Below the pieces are notes generated by a model. It was not told where the DNA came from. It did not search any database and worked only from the letters and a program-made list of their open reading frames with translations. A stretch of 64,000 nucleotides of DNA from IMCC45349 sp047219225. Its GTDB lineage: Bacteria > Bacteroidota > Bacteroidia > Flavobacteriales > Flavobacteriaceae. The position numbers and the translations under genes were made by a program. The stretch covers positions 1,612,001-1,676,000 of the forward strand of contig NZ_CP178208.1 of assembly GCF_047219225.1 (NCBI RefSeq). Reading direction: 5' to 3'. Below are positions 24,658 through 34,802 of this stretch, piece after piece; the stretch's first letter is position 1; every line of letters begins with the position of its first letter.

Positions 24658-27600
24658 CTATGCTATAACTTCTTTAGAAGAAGTTTTTGAACGTAACCAC
24701 ATTTTAAATCTTGTAATTAAGAAGAATAAAATTGGAACGACAATTAATGTTAAAAATGTAGCTATGAATAATCCGTAGATAACTGCCCAAGCTAATGGTC
24801 CCCAGAATACAACGTTATCTCCTCCCATATAAATGTTAGGGTCTAGCTCACTCATTAAAGTAAAGAAATTAATATTTAAACCTATTGCTAATGGTATTAA
24901 CCCTAGAATAGTTGTAATTGCTGTTAATAATACTGGGCGTAAACGAGCTTTTCCTCCTTTTACAATTGCATTAAAAAGTACTGTTTTACTTGCAAATTGA
25001 TCTTTAGGAACATTTTGCTCTACTTTCTTTCTGTCAATTAACAATTGTGTATAATCTAAGAGTACCACACCATTATTTACCACAATACCAGCAAGTGAAA
25101 TAATTCCCATCATTGTCATCATAATTACGAATGATGCTCCTGTAATTACTAGTCCACCAAATACCCCAATAAAACTTAGGAAAATAGCTAGCATGATAAT
25201 TCCTGGTTTAGATACAGAGTTGAATTGGAAAATCAAGATAAAGAAGATTAAACTCAATCCAGTAAAGAAGGCTCCCATTAAGAACGCCATTTGCTTGTTT
25301 TGCTCTTCTATTTGCCCTGTATAATCAATCTTAACATCAGAAGGTAATTCTCTAAATGTTTTCATTTCGTTTTGCACCTGTTGTACAATAGCACCAGCAT
25401 CAGTATAACCAGGAGCTAATGCAGAATATAGTGTTACAACACGTTTAGTATCTCTATGTTTAATTGCACTAAATCCAGAATTGTTAGATGGACTTGCCAA
25501 CGCTGATACAGGAATTTCTTTGATTTGTCCTGTGTTATCTCTAAATGTTATTTTTTGATTAAATAAAGCACTTCTGTTATATCTGTTTTCTTCGTTAAAA
25601 CGTATGTAAATATCATAATCGTCACCATCTTCTTTATAAACACCAGCTTTGACACCAAAAATAGAATTACGTAATTGTGTACCAACTTGTGATGAAGCAA
25701 CGCCTAATTCACCAGCTTTTTTACGATCTACAACTACTTGCATTGAGGGCTTGTCTTTATTTACATCAATTTTAAGCTCATCGATTCCTCCAATACTTTT
25801 TTGATTAATGAAATTACGCATTTCTTCTGCAATGGCAATTAACTCATTATAGTCGCTACCCTCAATTTCAATATTGATTGGATGTCCAACAGGTGGTCCA
25901 TTAGCATCTTTTTCAACCGAAATTAAAACTCCAGGATAAATACCAACTAAGGCTTCTTGTACTTTTTGACGCATTAGCTCACTATCTTCTCCACGTCTGT
26001 ATTTATACTCACGCATTGAAGCTGTAATTTTTCCTTTATGAGGCATTTCAGCAGAAGAGCCACCATCGGTTTGAGGGTTTCCAGCACCTTCACCAACTTG
26101 AGATACTGCACTTTCCACCATAAAGTTATAATCGCCATCTGTATATTGGTCGTCATTTAAGACTTCAAATACACGTTTTTCAATGTCTTTAGTAATCTGA
26201 TTTGTTTTTTGAATATCTGTACCTTCAGGATATTCTACATATACAATAATTTGGTTTGGTTTATTGTCTGGGAAAAATTCAATCTTGGTTCTTTGTGAAG
26301 CAATGGAAGCTCCAAAGCCAACAAAAGAAACTATTAATAAGATAAATGTTCCTACAACAATAAATATAGGCCTCCAGCCTTTTAATGCACCTTTAAGAAT
26401 TTTTTCGTAGAAATTTTCTAGACGTACTAAAGCACCATTTTGGAATGCATTTGCCCAGTTTCTTAAAAATAATCTATAAACCCAAAGCATGATAGCCGTA
26501 AACACCATAAGTGTTCCTATGCTTTTGTAGCTACCTCCAAAGAAGAATATTAGAAGTCCAATTCCACCCATAATTGAAGTAAGCATTATTATTTGCTTTA
26601 GTGGCATGTCCTTATCTTCTGTTGTCATGAACTTAGATACTAACACTGAGTTAAAGAAGATGGCAACAAATAGGGAGGAACCTAGTACAATAGATAGTGT
26701 TATAGGTAATAGTTTCATAAATTCACCCATTACTCCAGGCCATAATCCAAGAGGTACAAAGGCAGCAACAGTTGTTAAGGTTGAAATGATAATTGGAAAT
26801 GCAATTTCACCAATACCTTTTTTTGCTGCTTCAACACGACTCATGCCTTCTTCATCAATTAGTCGATACACATTTTCAACAACTACAATACCATTATCTA
26901 CTAACATACCTAGTCCCATTACAAGACCAAATAATATCATAACGTTAAGTGTATATCCAAAAGCGTTAAGAATCATTAAAGACATAAACATAGACATTGG
27001 AATTGCAAATCCAACAAATATGGCATTTTTGAATCCTAAGAAGAACATTAATACTGTTACAACTAAGATGACACCAAAAATGATATTATTTACTAGGTCG
27101 TCTACTTGACTAATAGTTTTTGGTGATTGGTCATTAGCTATGGTAACATTTAAATCTTTAGGAAACACATTATTAATAGCGTCGTCTACTATAACTTGTA
27201 CTTTTTCAGCCGCTTCCACCATATTTCTTCCAGCACGTTTTTTAACGTCTATCATTACAACAGTGTTCCCATTTTCGCGCGCAAAAGTAGTTTTGTCTTT
27301 TTCTTTAAACGAAACAGTTGCAATATCTTTTAAGTAGATTGGACTGTTTTCATCAGACTTAACTACAAAGTTTTCTAAATCTGAAGGTTTGTCAATCTCT
27401 CCTAAAATCCTGATAGTACGACGTTGACCACTTGTAATTAAATTACCAGCAGACATGGTAACGTTACCTCCATTTATGGCATCTTCAATGTTTTTGAAAC
27501 TCACTTGAGCAGCCATCATTTTATAAATATCGACAGCAACTTCTACTTCACGTTCTTGTGCACCACGAATATCTGCTTGTTTAATTTCGGATAAATTTTC

Positions 27601-28140
27601 TATTTCATCTTGTAAGTATTCAGCAAAATCTTTTAAACGCTGTACAGGATAGTCACCAGCAATATTAATGTTTAATATTGGCATTTCCTCAGACATACTT
27701 AGGGCAAACACGTTTGGCTCTACCTTGGCACCATTGAATGTTGGCCAATCTTCAGAAGAGGTTTCGGTATCAATTTCATCTTTTACCTTTTGTTTTGCTT
27801 GATCTACTGTAATGTTTTCATCAAACTCAACAATTACCATTGAGTAATCCTCTTGTGATGTTGAGGTAATTTCTACAACATTACTAACCGTTTTTAGTTT
27901 GTCTTCTAAAGGGTCAGTAATTAGTTTTTCAATGTCCTCTGCTGTGTTTCCAGGAAATAATGAACTAATATAAATTTTGGTTTCATTAATCTCTGGGAAA
28001 TTTTCTCGAGGCATGTTATAGAAAGCCTTAATACCTAGAAAAAGTATTAAAGCAATCAATACATATATAGTGGTAGAATTGTTAATTGCCCAGGTAGACA
28101 ATTTAAATTCTTTATGTACCTTTTTTTGTTCTTGAGTCAT
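24658..28140 (-). CDS. RND efflux pump inner-membrane permease (AcrB/HAE family)
   Basis: A 1160-residue proton-driven drug/solute exporter. It has the two-fold RND layout: a first helix (about 20-40), a large periplasmic loop, six helices (about 345-560) including GLVMGLGMLVDNGIVVVENV with the conserved Asp of the proton relay, a long additional stretch, the second periplasmic loop (about 640-880), and the final helices. It is about 100 residues longer than E. coli AcrB because of a hydrophobic insertion around 540-610. It is the last gene of a tetR-tolC-MFP-RND operon. The substrate cannot be inferred. Confidence 0.93.
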   Translation of the reverse strand: MTQEQKKVHKEFKLSTWAINNSTTIYVLIALILFLGIKAFYNMPRENFPEINETKIYISSLFPGNTAEDIEKLITDPLEDKLKTVSNVVEITSTSQEDYSMVIVEFDENITVDQAKQKVKDEIDTETSSEDWPTFNGAKVEPNVFALSMSEEMPILNINIAGDYPVQRLKDFAEYLQDEIENLSEIKQADIRGAQEREVEVAVDIYKMMAAQVSFKNIEDAINGGNVTMSAGNLITSGQRRTIRILGEIDKPSDLENFVVKSDENSPIYLKDIATVSFKEKDKTTFARENGNTVVMIDVKKRAGRNMVEAAEKVQVIVDDAINNVFPKDLNVTIANDQSPKTISQVDDLVNNIIFGVILVVTVLMFFLGFKNAIFVGFAIPMSMFMSLMILNAFGYTLNVMILFGLVMGLGMLVDNGIVVVENVYRLIDEEGMSRVEAAKKGIGEIAFPIIISTLTTVAAFVPLGLWPGVMGEFMKLLPITLSIVLGSSLFVAIFFNSVLVSKFMTTEDKDMPLKQIIMLTSIMGGIGLLIFFFGGSYKSIGTLMVFTAIMLWVYRLFLRNWANAFQNGALVRLENFYEKILKGALKGWRPIFIVVGTFILLIVSFVGFGASIASQRTKIEFFPDNKPNQIIVYVEYPEGTDIQKTNQITKDIEKRVFEVLNDDQYTDGDYNFMVESAVSQVGEGAGNPQTDGGSSAEMPHKGKITASMREYKYRRGEDSELMRQKVQEALVGIYPGVLISVEKDANGPPVGHPINIEIEGSDYNELIAIAEEMRNFINQKSIGGIDELKIDVNKDKPSMQVVVDRKKAGELGVASSQVGTQLRNSIFGVKAGVYKEDGDDYDIYIRFNEENRYNRSALFNQKITFRDNTGQIKEIPVSALASPSNNSGFSAIKHRDTKRVVTLYSALAPGYTDAGAIVQQVQNEMKTFRELPSDVKIDYTGQIEEQNKQMAFLMGAFFTGLSLIFFILIFQFNSVSKPGIIMLAIFLSFIGVFGGLVITGASFVIMMTMMGIISLAGIVVNNGVVLLDYTQLLIDRKKVEQNVPKDQFASKTVLFNAIVKGGKARLRPVLLTAITTILGLIPLAIGLNINFFTLMSELDPNIYMGGDNVVFWGPLAWAVIYGLFIATFLTLIVVPILFFLITRFKMWLRSKTSSKEVIA

Positions 28141-28149
28141 CTCTAGATT

Positions 28150-29322
28150 TTAGTTTTGTGTTACAATTTCAACTTCTTGTCCTTCTTTTACACTTCTTGC
28201 ACCTTCTTCAATAATTTCCATATTAGGCTCTAAACCATTAAGAACTTCAATAATGTCTCCTTGTGCTTTTCCTGTTTGTATGATAATTCTTTTTGTAGTT
28301 CCAATATTGTTGTTAATATTTTCAACCACATAAATATATTGCTCACCTTTAGCATTTTCAGAAATTACGCTTTGAGGGATTAAAAACGCTTTATCACTAC
28401 TGTAGTCATTAATCTTCATTTTAGCAGTAAGGTTTGGTTTTATATTTTGATTTTTATTTGGAACAGCTACTTCAACTTTAAAAGTTCTATTTGTTGGGTT
28501 TATAAAGTTACCTGCTTGTCGTACTTTTGCTTCGTAAGTTTTTCCTAAAACTGGGAACTCAACAATCACTTTTTTACCTTTTGTTATGCTTGTAAGGTAT
28601 GTTTCAGGAACATTAGTTTCTATATACATATCTTTAAGATTAACAATACGGAATAATTGAGTTTGACCTTGAGCAACTACATTTCCAGGATCACTAATTA
28701 CATCATCAATAGTTCCAGAAAAAGGTGCTCTTACTATAGTTTTAGAAATTTGAGTTTGCATATTATTTACCATTTCTTGCTGCGATTCGTAGCTAGATTT
28801 TGCTTGTAAATATTGCATTTCACTACCTATTTTTTGATTCCATAGACGCTCTTGACGTTCAAAAGTAGTTTTAGCTAAGTCTGCTTGAATTTGTAACTGA
28901 GCTAATTGTTGGCTTAAGCCTCCATCGTCAATTTTAGCTAATTTTTGCCCTTTGCTTACACGTTGTCCTTCTTTTACATAAACATTGGTTAAAATACCAT
29001 TGTACTCTGGAGTGATAACAATATTTTGTTTTGTAGAGACACTTCCTTGTAATTCTAAATAATGTTCAAATGGCTCTTGAGCTGCTTTAAAAGTTGTAAT
29101 TTGAGACAACCTTTTATTAGTGTCTAAAGCATCAATTGAGTTATTTAAAAGTTGTAATTGATCTGCTAATGATGTTTGTTCTGCTTCTAAAGCTGATTTT
29201 TTTTCTTTAATCTTTTTTAGGTCACCTGTAGCAATAATATCTTCTACAGATTGACTTTTTTCACCTCCACCGCAAGAAGCAAAAACTAAAGTGATGATAA
29301 GTAGTGTGATTATCTTTTTCAT
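28150..29322 (-). CDS. RND efflux periplasmic adaptor (membrane fusion protein)
   Basis: A 390-residue lipoprotein adaptor (lipobox LVFASC, Cys17). A short coiled coil (about 38-70), the lipoyl half-motif NGILTNVYVKEGQRVSKGQKLAKI (about 105-130), an alpha-hairpin (135-190), the second lipoyl half with FSGTIDDVISDPGNVVAQGQ, and a beta-barrel follow in the usual order. It bridges the RND pump and the TolC-type channel. It starts 31 bases after the channel gene and ends 9 bases before the pump gene. Confidence 0.92.
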   Translation of the reverse strand: MKKIITLLIITLVFASCGGGEKSQSVEDIIATGDLKKIKEKKSALEAEQTSLADQLQLLNNSIDALDTNKRLSQITTFKAAQEPFEHYLELQGSVSTKQNIVITPEYNGILTNVYVKEGQRVSKGQKLAKIDDGGLSQQLAQLQIQADLAKTTFERQERLWNQKIGSEMQYLQAKSSYESQQEMVNNMQTQISKTIVRAPFSGTIDDVISDPGNVVAQGQTQLFRIVNLKDMYIETNVPETYLTSITKGKKVIVEFPVLGKTYEAKVRQAGNFINPTNRTFKVEVAVPNKNQNIKPNLTAKMKINDYSSDKAFLIPQSVISENAKGEQYIYVVENINNNIGTTKRIIIQTGKAQGDIIEVLNGLEPNMEIIEEGARSVKEGQEVEIVTQN

Positions 29323-29353
29323 TATATAAGTATTATCTTTTGTTGATTGATTT

Positions 29354-30700
29354 TTAGTTATTTGAAGTTTGATTTAAAACAGTTTCTAACTCTGCTTTTT
29401 TATTGATTACATCTAACATGGCTTGTAAATATTCTTGTTGAGATGTGTAAAGTTGTGTTTGTGCTTGTCTTAGCTCAAAACTTGAAGCAATACCTTCAAA
29501 AAATTTAGTTTGATTTTTTTGTTCGATACGTTCAGCTAAATCAAGGTTTTGTTTTTTATTGTCGTAATCTTCAATAGAAAATTGATAGTCGCTTTTAGCT
29601 TGAGAAATTTGTAATTTAATTTTCTGTTCAGTTTCTAAAAGATCATTTTTAGACTTTTCAAGATTAATTTTAGCACGTTGTGTTGCTGCACTACGCCCTA
29701 AAGAACTAAATATTGGGATATTTAAACTCACACCAAATAAAGAAGAACCAAACCATTTTTGTTCTTTTTTAAGGAAGTCGAAACTTTCTCCATTGCCTGC
29801 ATAGCTACCATTGATAAAAGCATCTAGTGTTGGTAACGCTTTACTTTTTTCGAGCTTTAATAACAACTCTTTTGAGCGAGTATCATTAGCTGCTATTTTA
29901 TAATCAATAGTATTTTGCGCATCGTCATTTGATTCTAAAAGATCTAATTCCATATTTTGAATGGCAAGCGTCTCTAAGTTGTCTGTTAAAATAGTAGTGC
30001 TATTAACATCAATACCTAATGTTATGTTTAACATTTGGTAAGCAAGCTTTTCTAAACGATTAGTATTGTTCAAGTTACTTTGCACACTCGATAATGTGAT
30101 TTGTAATTGTTCTACACTTTCTTCTTCTTCTAAACCGTTTTCATAAATTTTGGTGGTTTCATCAAGGTTTTTTTGTAAAACAGATATGTTACGCTCTAAT
30201 ATTTTTATGCTTTCTTGAGCTAATAATACATTTCCATAAGCGTTAATCACAGATTTTCTTACTTCTAAATCAGTTTTTACTTTTGCATTTTTGGAGATTT
30301 CTAAAAATACTTTAGCCGATTGTAAACCTACAATGTATGAGCCATCAAATATTTTTTGACGTACTGTTGCTGTAGCACTCATTGTTTGAGGTGTTCCAAA
30401 TTCAACTTCAGCAAATTCTCCTGGATTACCACCAAAAAATTCAGCAGGAATTAAAGAAACTTGTTGTTTTAGCCAATTGTTGTAATCAATTGTTGCACTA
30501 ATTTGTGGCAACCCAGTTGCTGTGGTTTCCCATTTTTGCTTTTTAGCTGCTTCAATATCATGAGCTGCATTTTTTGAGGTTCTATTATTTTCTATAGCAA
30601 AATCTATAGCTTCTTGTAGGCTAAATGTGTTAGTCTCATCTTGAGCGTTTACATTTATTGCAAAAATTAAACTAAATAATAGTATTAATCTTTTTGTCAT
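29354..30700 (-). CDS. TolC-family outer-membrane efflux channel
   Basis: A 448-residue outer-membrane channel with a Sec signal peptide (residues 1-19, ending NVNAQ). Two structural repeats follow: the first opens with FSLQEAIDFAIENNRTSKNA; the second includes IAANDTRSKELLLKLEKSKALPTLDAF. Each contains long coiled-coil helices, for example EQLQITLSSVQSNLNNTNRL. The gene starts 3 bases after the regulator's stop, so it is tightly coupled. Confidence 0.92.
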   Translation of the reverse strand: MTKRLILLFSLIFAINVNAQDETNTFSLQEAIDFAIENNRTSKNAAHDIEAAKKQKWETTATGLPQISATIDYNNWLKQQVSLIPAEFFGGNPGEFAEVEFGTPQTMSATATVRQKIFDGSYIVGLQSAKVFLEISKNAKVKTDLEVRKSVINAYGNVLLAQESIKILERNISVLQKNLDETTKIYENGLEEEESVEQLQITLSSVQSNLNNTNRLEKLAYQMLNITLGIDVNSTTILTDNLETLAIQNMELDLLESNDDAQNTIDYKIAANDTRSKELLLKLEKSKALPTLDAFINGSYAGNGESFDFLKKEQKWFGSSLFGVSLNIPIFSSLGRSAATQRAKINLEKSKNDLLETEQKIKLQISQAKSDYQFSIEDYDNKKQNLDLAERIEQKNQTKFFEGIASSFELRQAQTQLYTSQQEYLQAMLDVINKKAELETVLNQTSNN

Positions 30701-30703
30701 TTT

Positions 30704-31315
30704 TTAGTTATTTAATTGATATTTTTTTAATTCTTCTTCAAGTATAGAATGTCCATATAGTGTTGCAATTGCTCTTGTATGGTATTCTAAAATTTTTAAT
30801 TCTGTTTTAACAACTTCTGATAATTTATTATCGAACATATCGCTTTCGTAAGCACCAAATACTAGCAAAAAGTAAAATTTCATTACAGACTCCTTGTCAA
30901 TATTTGGCCTATAAAGTTTTTCTTCAATCCCTTTTTCTAAGTTTTGCATTACACAGTCGCTAAATGTGCAAATTTCTTTATCCATTAGTTTTGTATAAGT
31001 TTCGGGATAATACTTTTTAAGCTGAAACATTGGAGATGTTTTAGCATTTTTAAACATGTCTTTAAAAATACTTTTAATCGCAAAATTTTCTTCAATAGCG
31101 TTATAACCCTTAGAAATGATACCTTCAATAATGTTATCGATTGTTACTTGGATGAAACTTACAGTTTCATCAACTAAATGATCTTTATTATCAAAGTACT
31201 TGTAAATAGTTTTTTTAGAAATGCCCATTTCATTAGCAATGTCATCCATAGTAACACTTTTAAATCCATAGCTTAAAAACATATCACCAGCTTTATTTGT
31301 AATTTTTTCCTTCAT
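30704..31315 (-). CDS. TetR/AcrR-family transcriptional regulator of the efflux operon
   Basis: A 203-residue repressor-type protein. The N-terminal helix-turn-helix (residues 5-50) reads SYGFKSVTMDDIANEMGISKKTIYKYFDNKDHLV, typical of the family. The C-terminal part would bind the inducing ligand. As first gene of the operon, behind a 9-bp inverted repeat that overlaps its own promoter, it very probably represses itself and the pump genes. Confidence 0.92.
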   Translation of the reverse strand: MKEKITNKAGDMFLSYGFKSVTMDDIANEMGISKKTIYKYFDNKDHLVDETVSFIQVTIDNIIEGIISKGYNAIEENFAIKSIFKDMFKNAKTSPMFQLKKYYPETYTKLMDKEICTFSDCVMQNLEKGIEEKLYRPNIDKESVMKFYFLLVFGAYESDMFDNKLSEVVKTELKILEYHTRAIATLYGHSILEEELKKYQLNN

Positions 31316-31335
31316 AGGCTATCAAAATTTGAGTG

Positions 31336-31375
31336 CAAATATAACATGGAAACTTTAAATACAAAGAAAGTTTCC
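31336..31375 (-). promoter_or_regulatory. Efflux operon promoter and TetR operator
   Basis: A perfect 9-bp inverted repeat GGAAACTTT (31348-31356), N10, AAAGTTTCC (31367-31375). On the minus strand a TTTG (-33 type) lies within the spacer, 18 nt before an exact -7 box TATATTTG (31336-31343). The operator thus covers the -33 region. Confidence 0.7.
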
Positions 31376-31439
31376 GTAGTATTTACATTTTTTTAACATT
31401 AAAGAGGATGTTGTTACTTTTTTTACCAACGAATTAATT

Positions 31440-31454
31440 TATTTTTGCTCTATG
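31440..31454 (+). promoter_or_regulatory. Leaderless-type promoter of the polyprenyl synthase gene
   Basis: TATTTTTG (31440-31447), 4 nt, then ATG at 31452. Confidence 0.6.
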
Positions 31455-32420
31455 CAAAACATAGAATTCTATCAAGACGCTTTTGTATCGCATTTGGATG
31501 CATTTACAAAGCATAGAGAGCCAGAAAATTTATATACTCCAGCCAATTATATCCTAAAATTAGGAGGCAAGCGTTTAAGGCCTGTGCTAACATTAATGTC
31601 TGCTGAGATTTTTAATTGTGACTATAAAGAAGCTTTAGATGCAGCGTTAAGTATTGAAGTATTTCACAACTTTTCATTAGTACATGACGATATTATGGAT
31701 GATGCTCCTTTACGAAGAGGAAAGGAAACTGTTCATGAAAAGTGGGATTTAAATACAGGGATTTTATCTGGTGATGCAATGCTTATTTTAGCATATCAAT
31801 TATTTGAAAATTATCCAGCAGCTATTTTTCAAGACTTAGCAAAGCTTTTTAGTAAAACAGCTTTAGAAGTATGCGAAGGGCAACAATACGATATTGATTT
31901 TGAAACTCGAGATGATGTAACGATTCCTGAGTATTTAAAAATGATTGAATATAAAACAGCAGTATTAGTTGGTGCAGCTATGAAAATGGGAGCAATAGTT
32001 GCTAATGCTAACGAGGAAGACCAAAATAATATATATGAATTTGGTAAAAACTTAGGAGTAGCTTTTCAACTTCAAGATGATTATTTAGATGCTTTTGGTG
32101 ACCCAAAAACATTTGGAAAACAAGTTGGTGGTGATATTATAGAAAATAAGAAAACATACTTGTATTTAAAAGCATTGGAATACACAGATGATAGCACTGA
32201 GCTTGAATACTTGTTTAGTATATCTGCTAAAGATAATACTGATAAGATAGCAACAGTTAAGCAAATTTTTGAAGAAAGTGGCTCAGCTAATGCAACTAAA
32301 GAAGCTATAGAGTTATATACCAATAAAGCTTTTGAAGTATTAAGTAACATGACTATTTCTGAAGATAAGAAACAACTACTTAGGGCTTTTGGAGAAAGTT
32401 TAATGAACAGAAATGTATAA
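31452..32420 (+). CDS. Trans-polyprenyl diphosphate synthase
   Basis: A 322-residue all-helical isoprenyl diphosphate synthase. The first aspartate-rich motif is DDIMDDAPLRRG (79-90) and the second is DDYLDAFGD (209-217); both coordinate the Mg-diphosphates of the allylic and homoallylic substrates. GGKRLRP (38-44) is the usual isopentenyl-diphosphate-binding block. The chain length of the product (geranylgeranyl or longer, for example for menaquinone) cannot be settled by eye. The stop codon shares one base with the start of the next gene. Confidence 0.92.
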   Translation: MQNIEFYQDAFVSHLDAFTKHREPENLYTPANYILKLGGKRLRPVLTLMSAEIFNCDYKEALDAALSIEVFHNFSLVHDDIMDDAPLRRGKETVHEKWDLNTGILSGDAMLILAYQLFENYPAAIFQDLAKLFSKTALEVCEGQQYDIDFETRDDVTIPEYLKMIEYKTAVLVGAAMKMGAIVANANEEDQNNIYEFGKNLGVAFQLQDDYLDAFGDPKTFGKQVGGDIIENKKTYLYLKALEYTDDSTELEYLFSISAKDNTDKIATVKQIFEESGSANATKEAIELYTNKAFEVLSNMTISEDKKQLLRAFGESLMNRNV

Positions 32421-32770
32421 TGAAACTACCAGTTGATTTTGAAGGATTAATTGCAGAAGCTAACACTTTAAATTTGTATCAAAAACTAATCCGTCAGCTT
32501 AATAAAGATTTTTTATTGGCTAATATTGATTTGGATTTTGACGAAGAGATTTTACCAACGAGTCTAAAGTTAATTCTTCATGAAACAGTTTACACTTTAA
32601 TTCAAGAAAAATTTGCTGAGTATTTAAACTTACTATATATAATTGACGTGCCTGAACATAAAATAAGGCAACTTGATGGGAGCGATACAGTACAACTATC
32701 CGAGCAAGTTACCTTTTTAATATTACTTAGAGAATGGCAAAAAGTTTGGTATAAGCATCAGTATAAATAA
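32420..32770 (+). CDS. Conserved hypothetical protein coupled to polyprenyl synthase
   Basis: A 116-residue soluble acidic protein without signal peptide or membrane helix; predicted mainly helical (for example SLKLILHETVYTLIQEKFAEYLNLLYI). I do not recognise a functional family. The TAATG overlap with the synthase indicates translational coupling and possibly a shared role. It is convergent with the copper receptor gene, with 3 bases between the stops. Confidence 0.75.
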   Translation: MKLPVDFEGLIAEANTLNLYQKLIRQLNKDFLLANIDLDFDEEILPTSLKLILHETVYTLIQEKFAEYLNLLYIIDVPEHKIRQLDGSDTVQLSEQVTFLILLREWQKVWYKHQYK

Positions 32771-32773
32771 TAG

Positions 32774-34774
32774 TTAGAAAATTACATACGAAGCGTTCAT
32801 ATAAAAATTTCTACCTTGTCTTGGAATGTTATTCCAGTCTGCATAAGTAGAGTATTTCTTGTCTAGAATATTCTCTATTCCATATTTTAATACCAATTTA
32901 TTACTATTAATATGAAACGCATTACCTAAGTTTAGGTTAATAATAGTATATGCTGAGGTTTCATCTTCACCATAAAAGCTACTGTATTGACTTTGATTTC
33001 CATTACCTTCTATTTGTAAAGCGGCATTAAATTTTTGATTCCCATAACTTAATTCGGCTAAATAAGAAAAAGGTTTTATAAGCGGTAGATTTTCTTTATT
33101 ACTTCCTTTTCCATAATTATAACCGATGGAGCTGTTAATAGATAGCTTTTTAGAAAACTTATAACTTGCATTTAGGTAAACGTCAAAAATTGTAGCATGA
33201 TTAAGTGCACTATATAACCTCACTCCATTAGCACCTATGGTCATTGGACTTATAGATTCATCAATTTCTCCAATTATGTAATCGGATAAATAAAAGAAAG
33301 AAGATTCTATGCCAAGATTCAGTTTTTTGAATTTGAAGTTGGTTTTTGCATTCAATTCAATAACCTTTTCATTTTTTAAGTTAGGGTCTCCGATATAATC
33401 GTAGTTATCAAAACTGTTAAATAAAAAGAAGCCATAACCTTCGCTTACTGAAGGTGCTCTTTGTCCATATCCTAAGCCAAAAGTAGCATCAAAGTTGTCC
33501 TTCTTTAAGATATAACTACTAGATAGACTTATAAGAGATCTATTTTGTGTGTCACTAATATTTGGATGGAAAATTTGTAGACTTTCTAAGCCAACTTGTT
33601 TGGCAATTTTGTTTCTATGAAAACCAAATCTAATAGTCCCAGAAATTGTCTCTTTATCATTTAGTGCAATTCTATCGTTAATATATATACCAGAATATAG
33701 TGTTCTAATATCTGGCCAAGTGTACATAAACATTTCTGGTTGATTTGGGTCATTTGGATACATGGTCATTTCTGCTAATGAACGATTATAAAACCCATTA
33801 ATGTTTACTGATATATTATGTTTGTTTTCTTTTAAAGTTGCCTTACTGTAAAAACCATAAGTATCACTCCAACCAGGCATATCCATACGAATAGGAACTA
33901 TTGGACGTTTACTATCATCCATAATATGTGTAATAGTGTTGAAGTATAATTTAGTTTCTAACGATTTAATTTTTGTTGAATCGTTTTTATAATTATGAGT
34001 TATTGAGGTAATTAAAGCTTCTGCTAAAGAAACATCCATAGGTAGGGCAGGATAACCAACATCTGTTGCTTTGTCATAAATAATATTAGCTTCTAAAACT
34101 TGGTTGTTTGATAGTTTATAGCCACCTTGAAAAGAGATGTTATATTTTTGAAATTGAGAATATAATACCTCATTATTTCCTCCAGCATCATAATTGTCGG
34201 ATTTACGGAAAATGACATCAGTATTTATATAAAATTTGTTACCTGAATATTCCATGTCTATTCCAGCTACTCTGAAGTTACCATTAGTTTCGTAACCTAA
34301 ATCAATACTTGTTTTTAATCCAGAATCATAAAACTTTGATGGAGCAATTTGTAAATCAATTCCGCCACCAACACAATGACCATTTTCTGTACCTTCTTGT
34401 CCAGAATTAATATTTACTTGCTCTAGATTTGACACATCTACATATGATGTTATTGGATCCATTTTATCGGTACATGCACCAAAAATTTGTATTCCATCTA
34501 TAGTTACATTTAGTCTATCACTTACCATATTGTTTAAGGATGGCTCCCAAGCATAATTACCACGTTTTATCATGGTAATTTTATTTGCTTTTTCTAAATA
34601 AGTGTCAATACTAGATAATGTTTTTTCTTGCCTATAGTTGCTTAGTTTTCGCTGAGCAACTACAATTACTTCATCTAATTTGGTTGTGTCTTTTTCAACT
34701 TTATTAGGGCTTTTTTGGGCATATGTTAAGTTAAGACTAAGAAAACTTAGGCTTATAAAAATTAGTTTTTTCAT
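32774..34774 (-). CDS. OprC/NosA-like TonB-dependent copper receptor
   Basis: A 666-residue outer-membrane receptor: signal peptide 1-19 (ending TYAQ), a TonB-box-like DEVIVVAQ (34-41), a plug, then a barrel ending in MNASYVIF. The plug carries CTDKM at 101-105, a C-x3-M motif followed by DPITSYV, and the barrel carries HIM at 283-285. Together these match the CxxxM-HxM copper site described for Pseudomonas OprC; NosA of nitrous-oxide-respiring bacteria is in the same family. Additional Met pairs (EMTM, EMFM near 335-350) fit a copper path. It is the last gene of a three-gene unit beside the nos operon, so it probably supplies copper for NosZ. Confidence 0.85.
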   Translation of the reverse strand: MKKLIFISLSFLSLNLTYAQKSPNKVEKDTTKLDEVIVVAQRKLSNYRQEKTLSSIDTYLEKANKITMIKRGNYAWEPSLNNMVSDRLNVTIDGIQIFGACTDKMDPITSYVDVSNLEQVNINSGQEGTENGHCVGGGIDLQIAPSKFYDSGLKTSIDLGYETNGNFRVAGIDMEYSGNKFYINTDVIFRKSDNYDAGGNNEVLYSQFQKYNISFQGGYKLSNNQVLEANIIYDKATDVGYPALPMDVSLAEALITSITHNYKNDSTKIKSLETKLYFNTITHIMDDSKRPIVPIRMDMPGWSDTYGFYSKATLKENKHNISVNINGFYNRSLAEMTMYPNDPNQPEMFMYTWPDIRTLYSGIYINDRIALNDKETISGTIRFGFHRNKIAKQVGLESLQIFHPNISDTQNRSLISLSSSYILKKDNFDATFGLGYGQRAPSVSEGYGFFLFNSFDNYDYIGDPNLKNEKVIELNAKTNFKFKKLNLGIESSFFYLSDYIIGEIDESISPMTIGANGVRLYSALNHATIFDVYLNASYKFSKKLSINSSIGYNYGKGSNKENLPLIKPFSYLAELSYGNQKFNAALQIEGNGNQSQYSSFYGEDETSAYTIINLNLGNAFHINSNKLVLKYGIENILDKKYSTYADWNNIPRQGRNFYMNASYVIF

Positions 34775-34802
34775 AATAATGGAATTATGTTGATTCTTGT
34801 GA

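Noticed and set aside
31383..31400. TTACATT-N4-TAACATT, an 11-bp-spaced pair upstream of the polyprenyl synthase gene
   Set aside because: It is 40 bp from the -7 box and out of register with the PiT and porin promoters. It shows that such pairs arise by chance in this AT-rich DNA, and it is the reason the dgt site gets low confidence.
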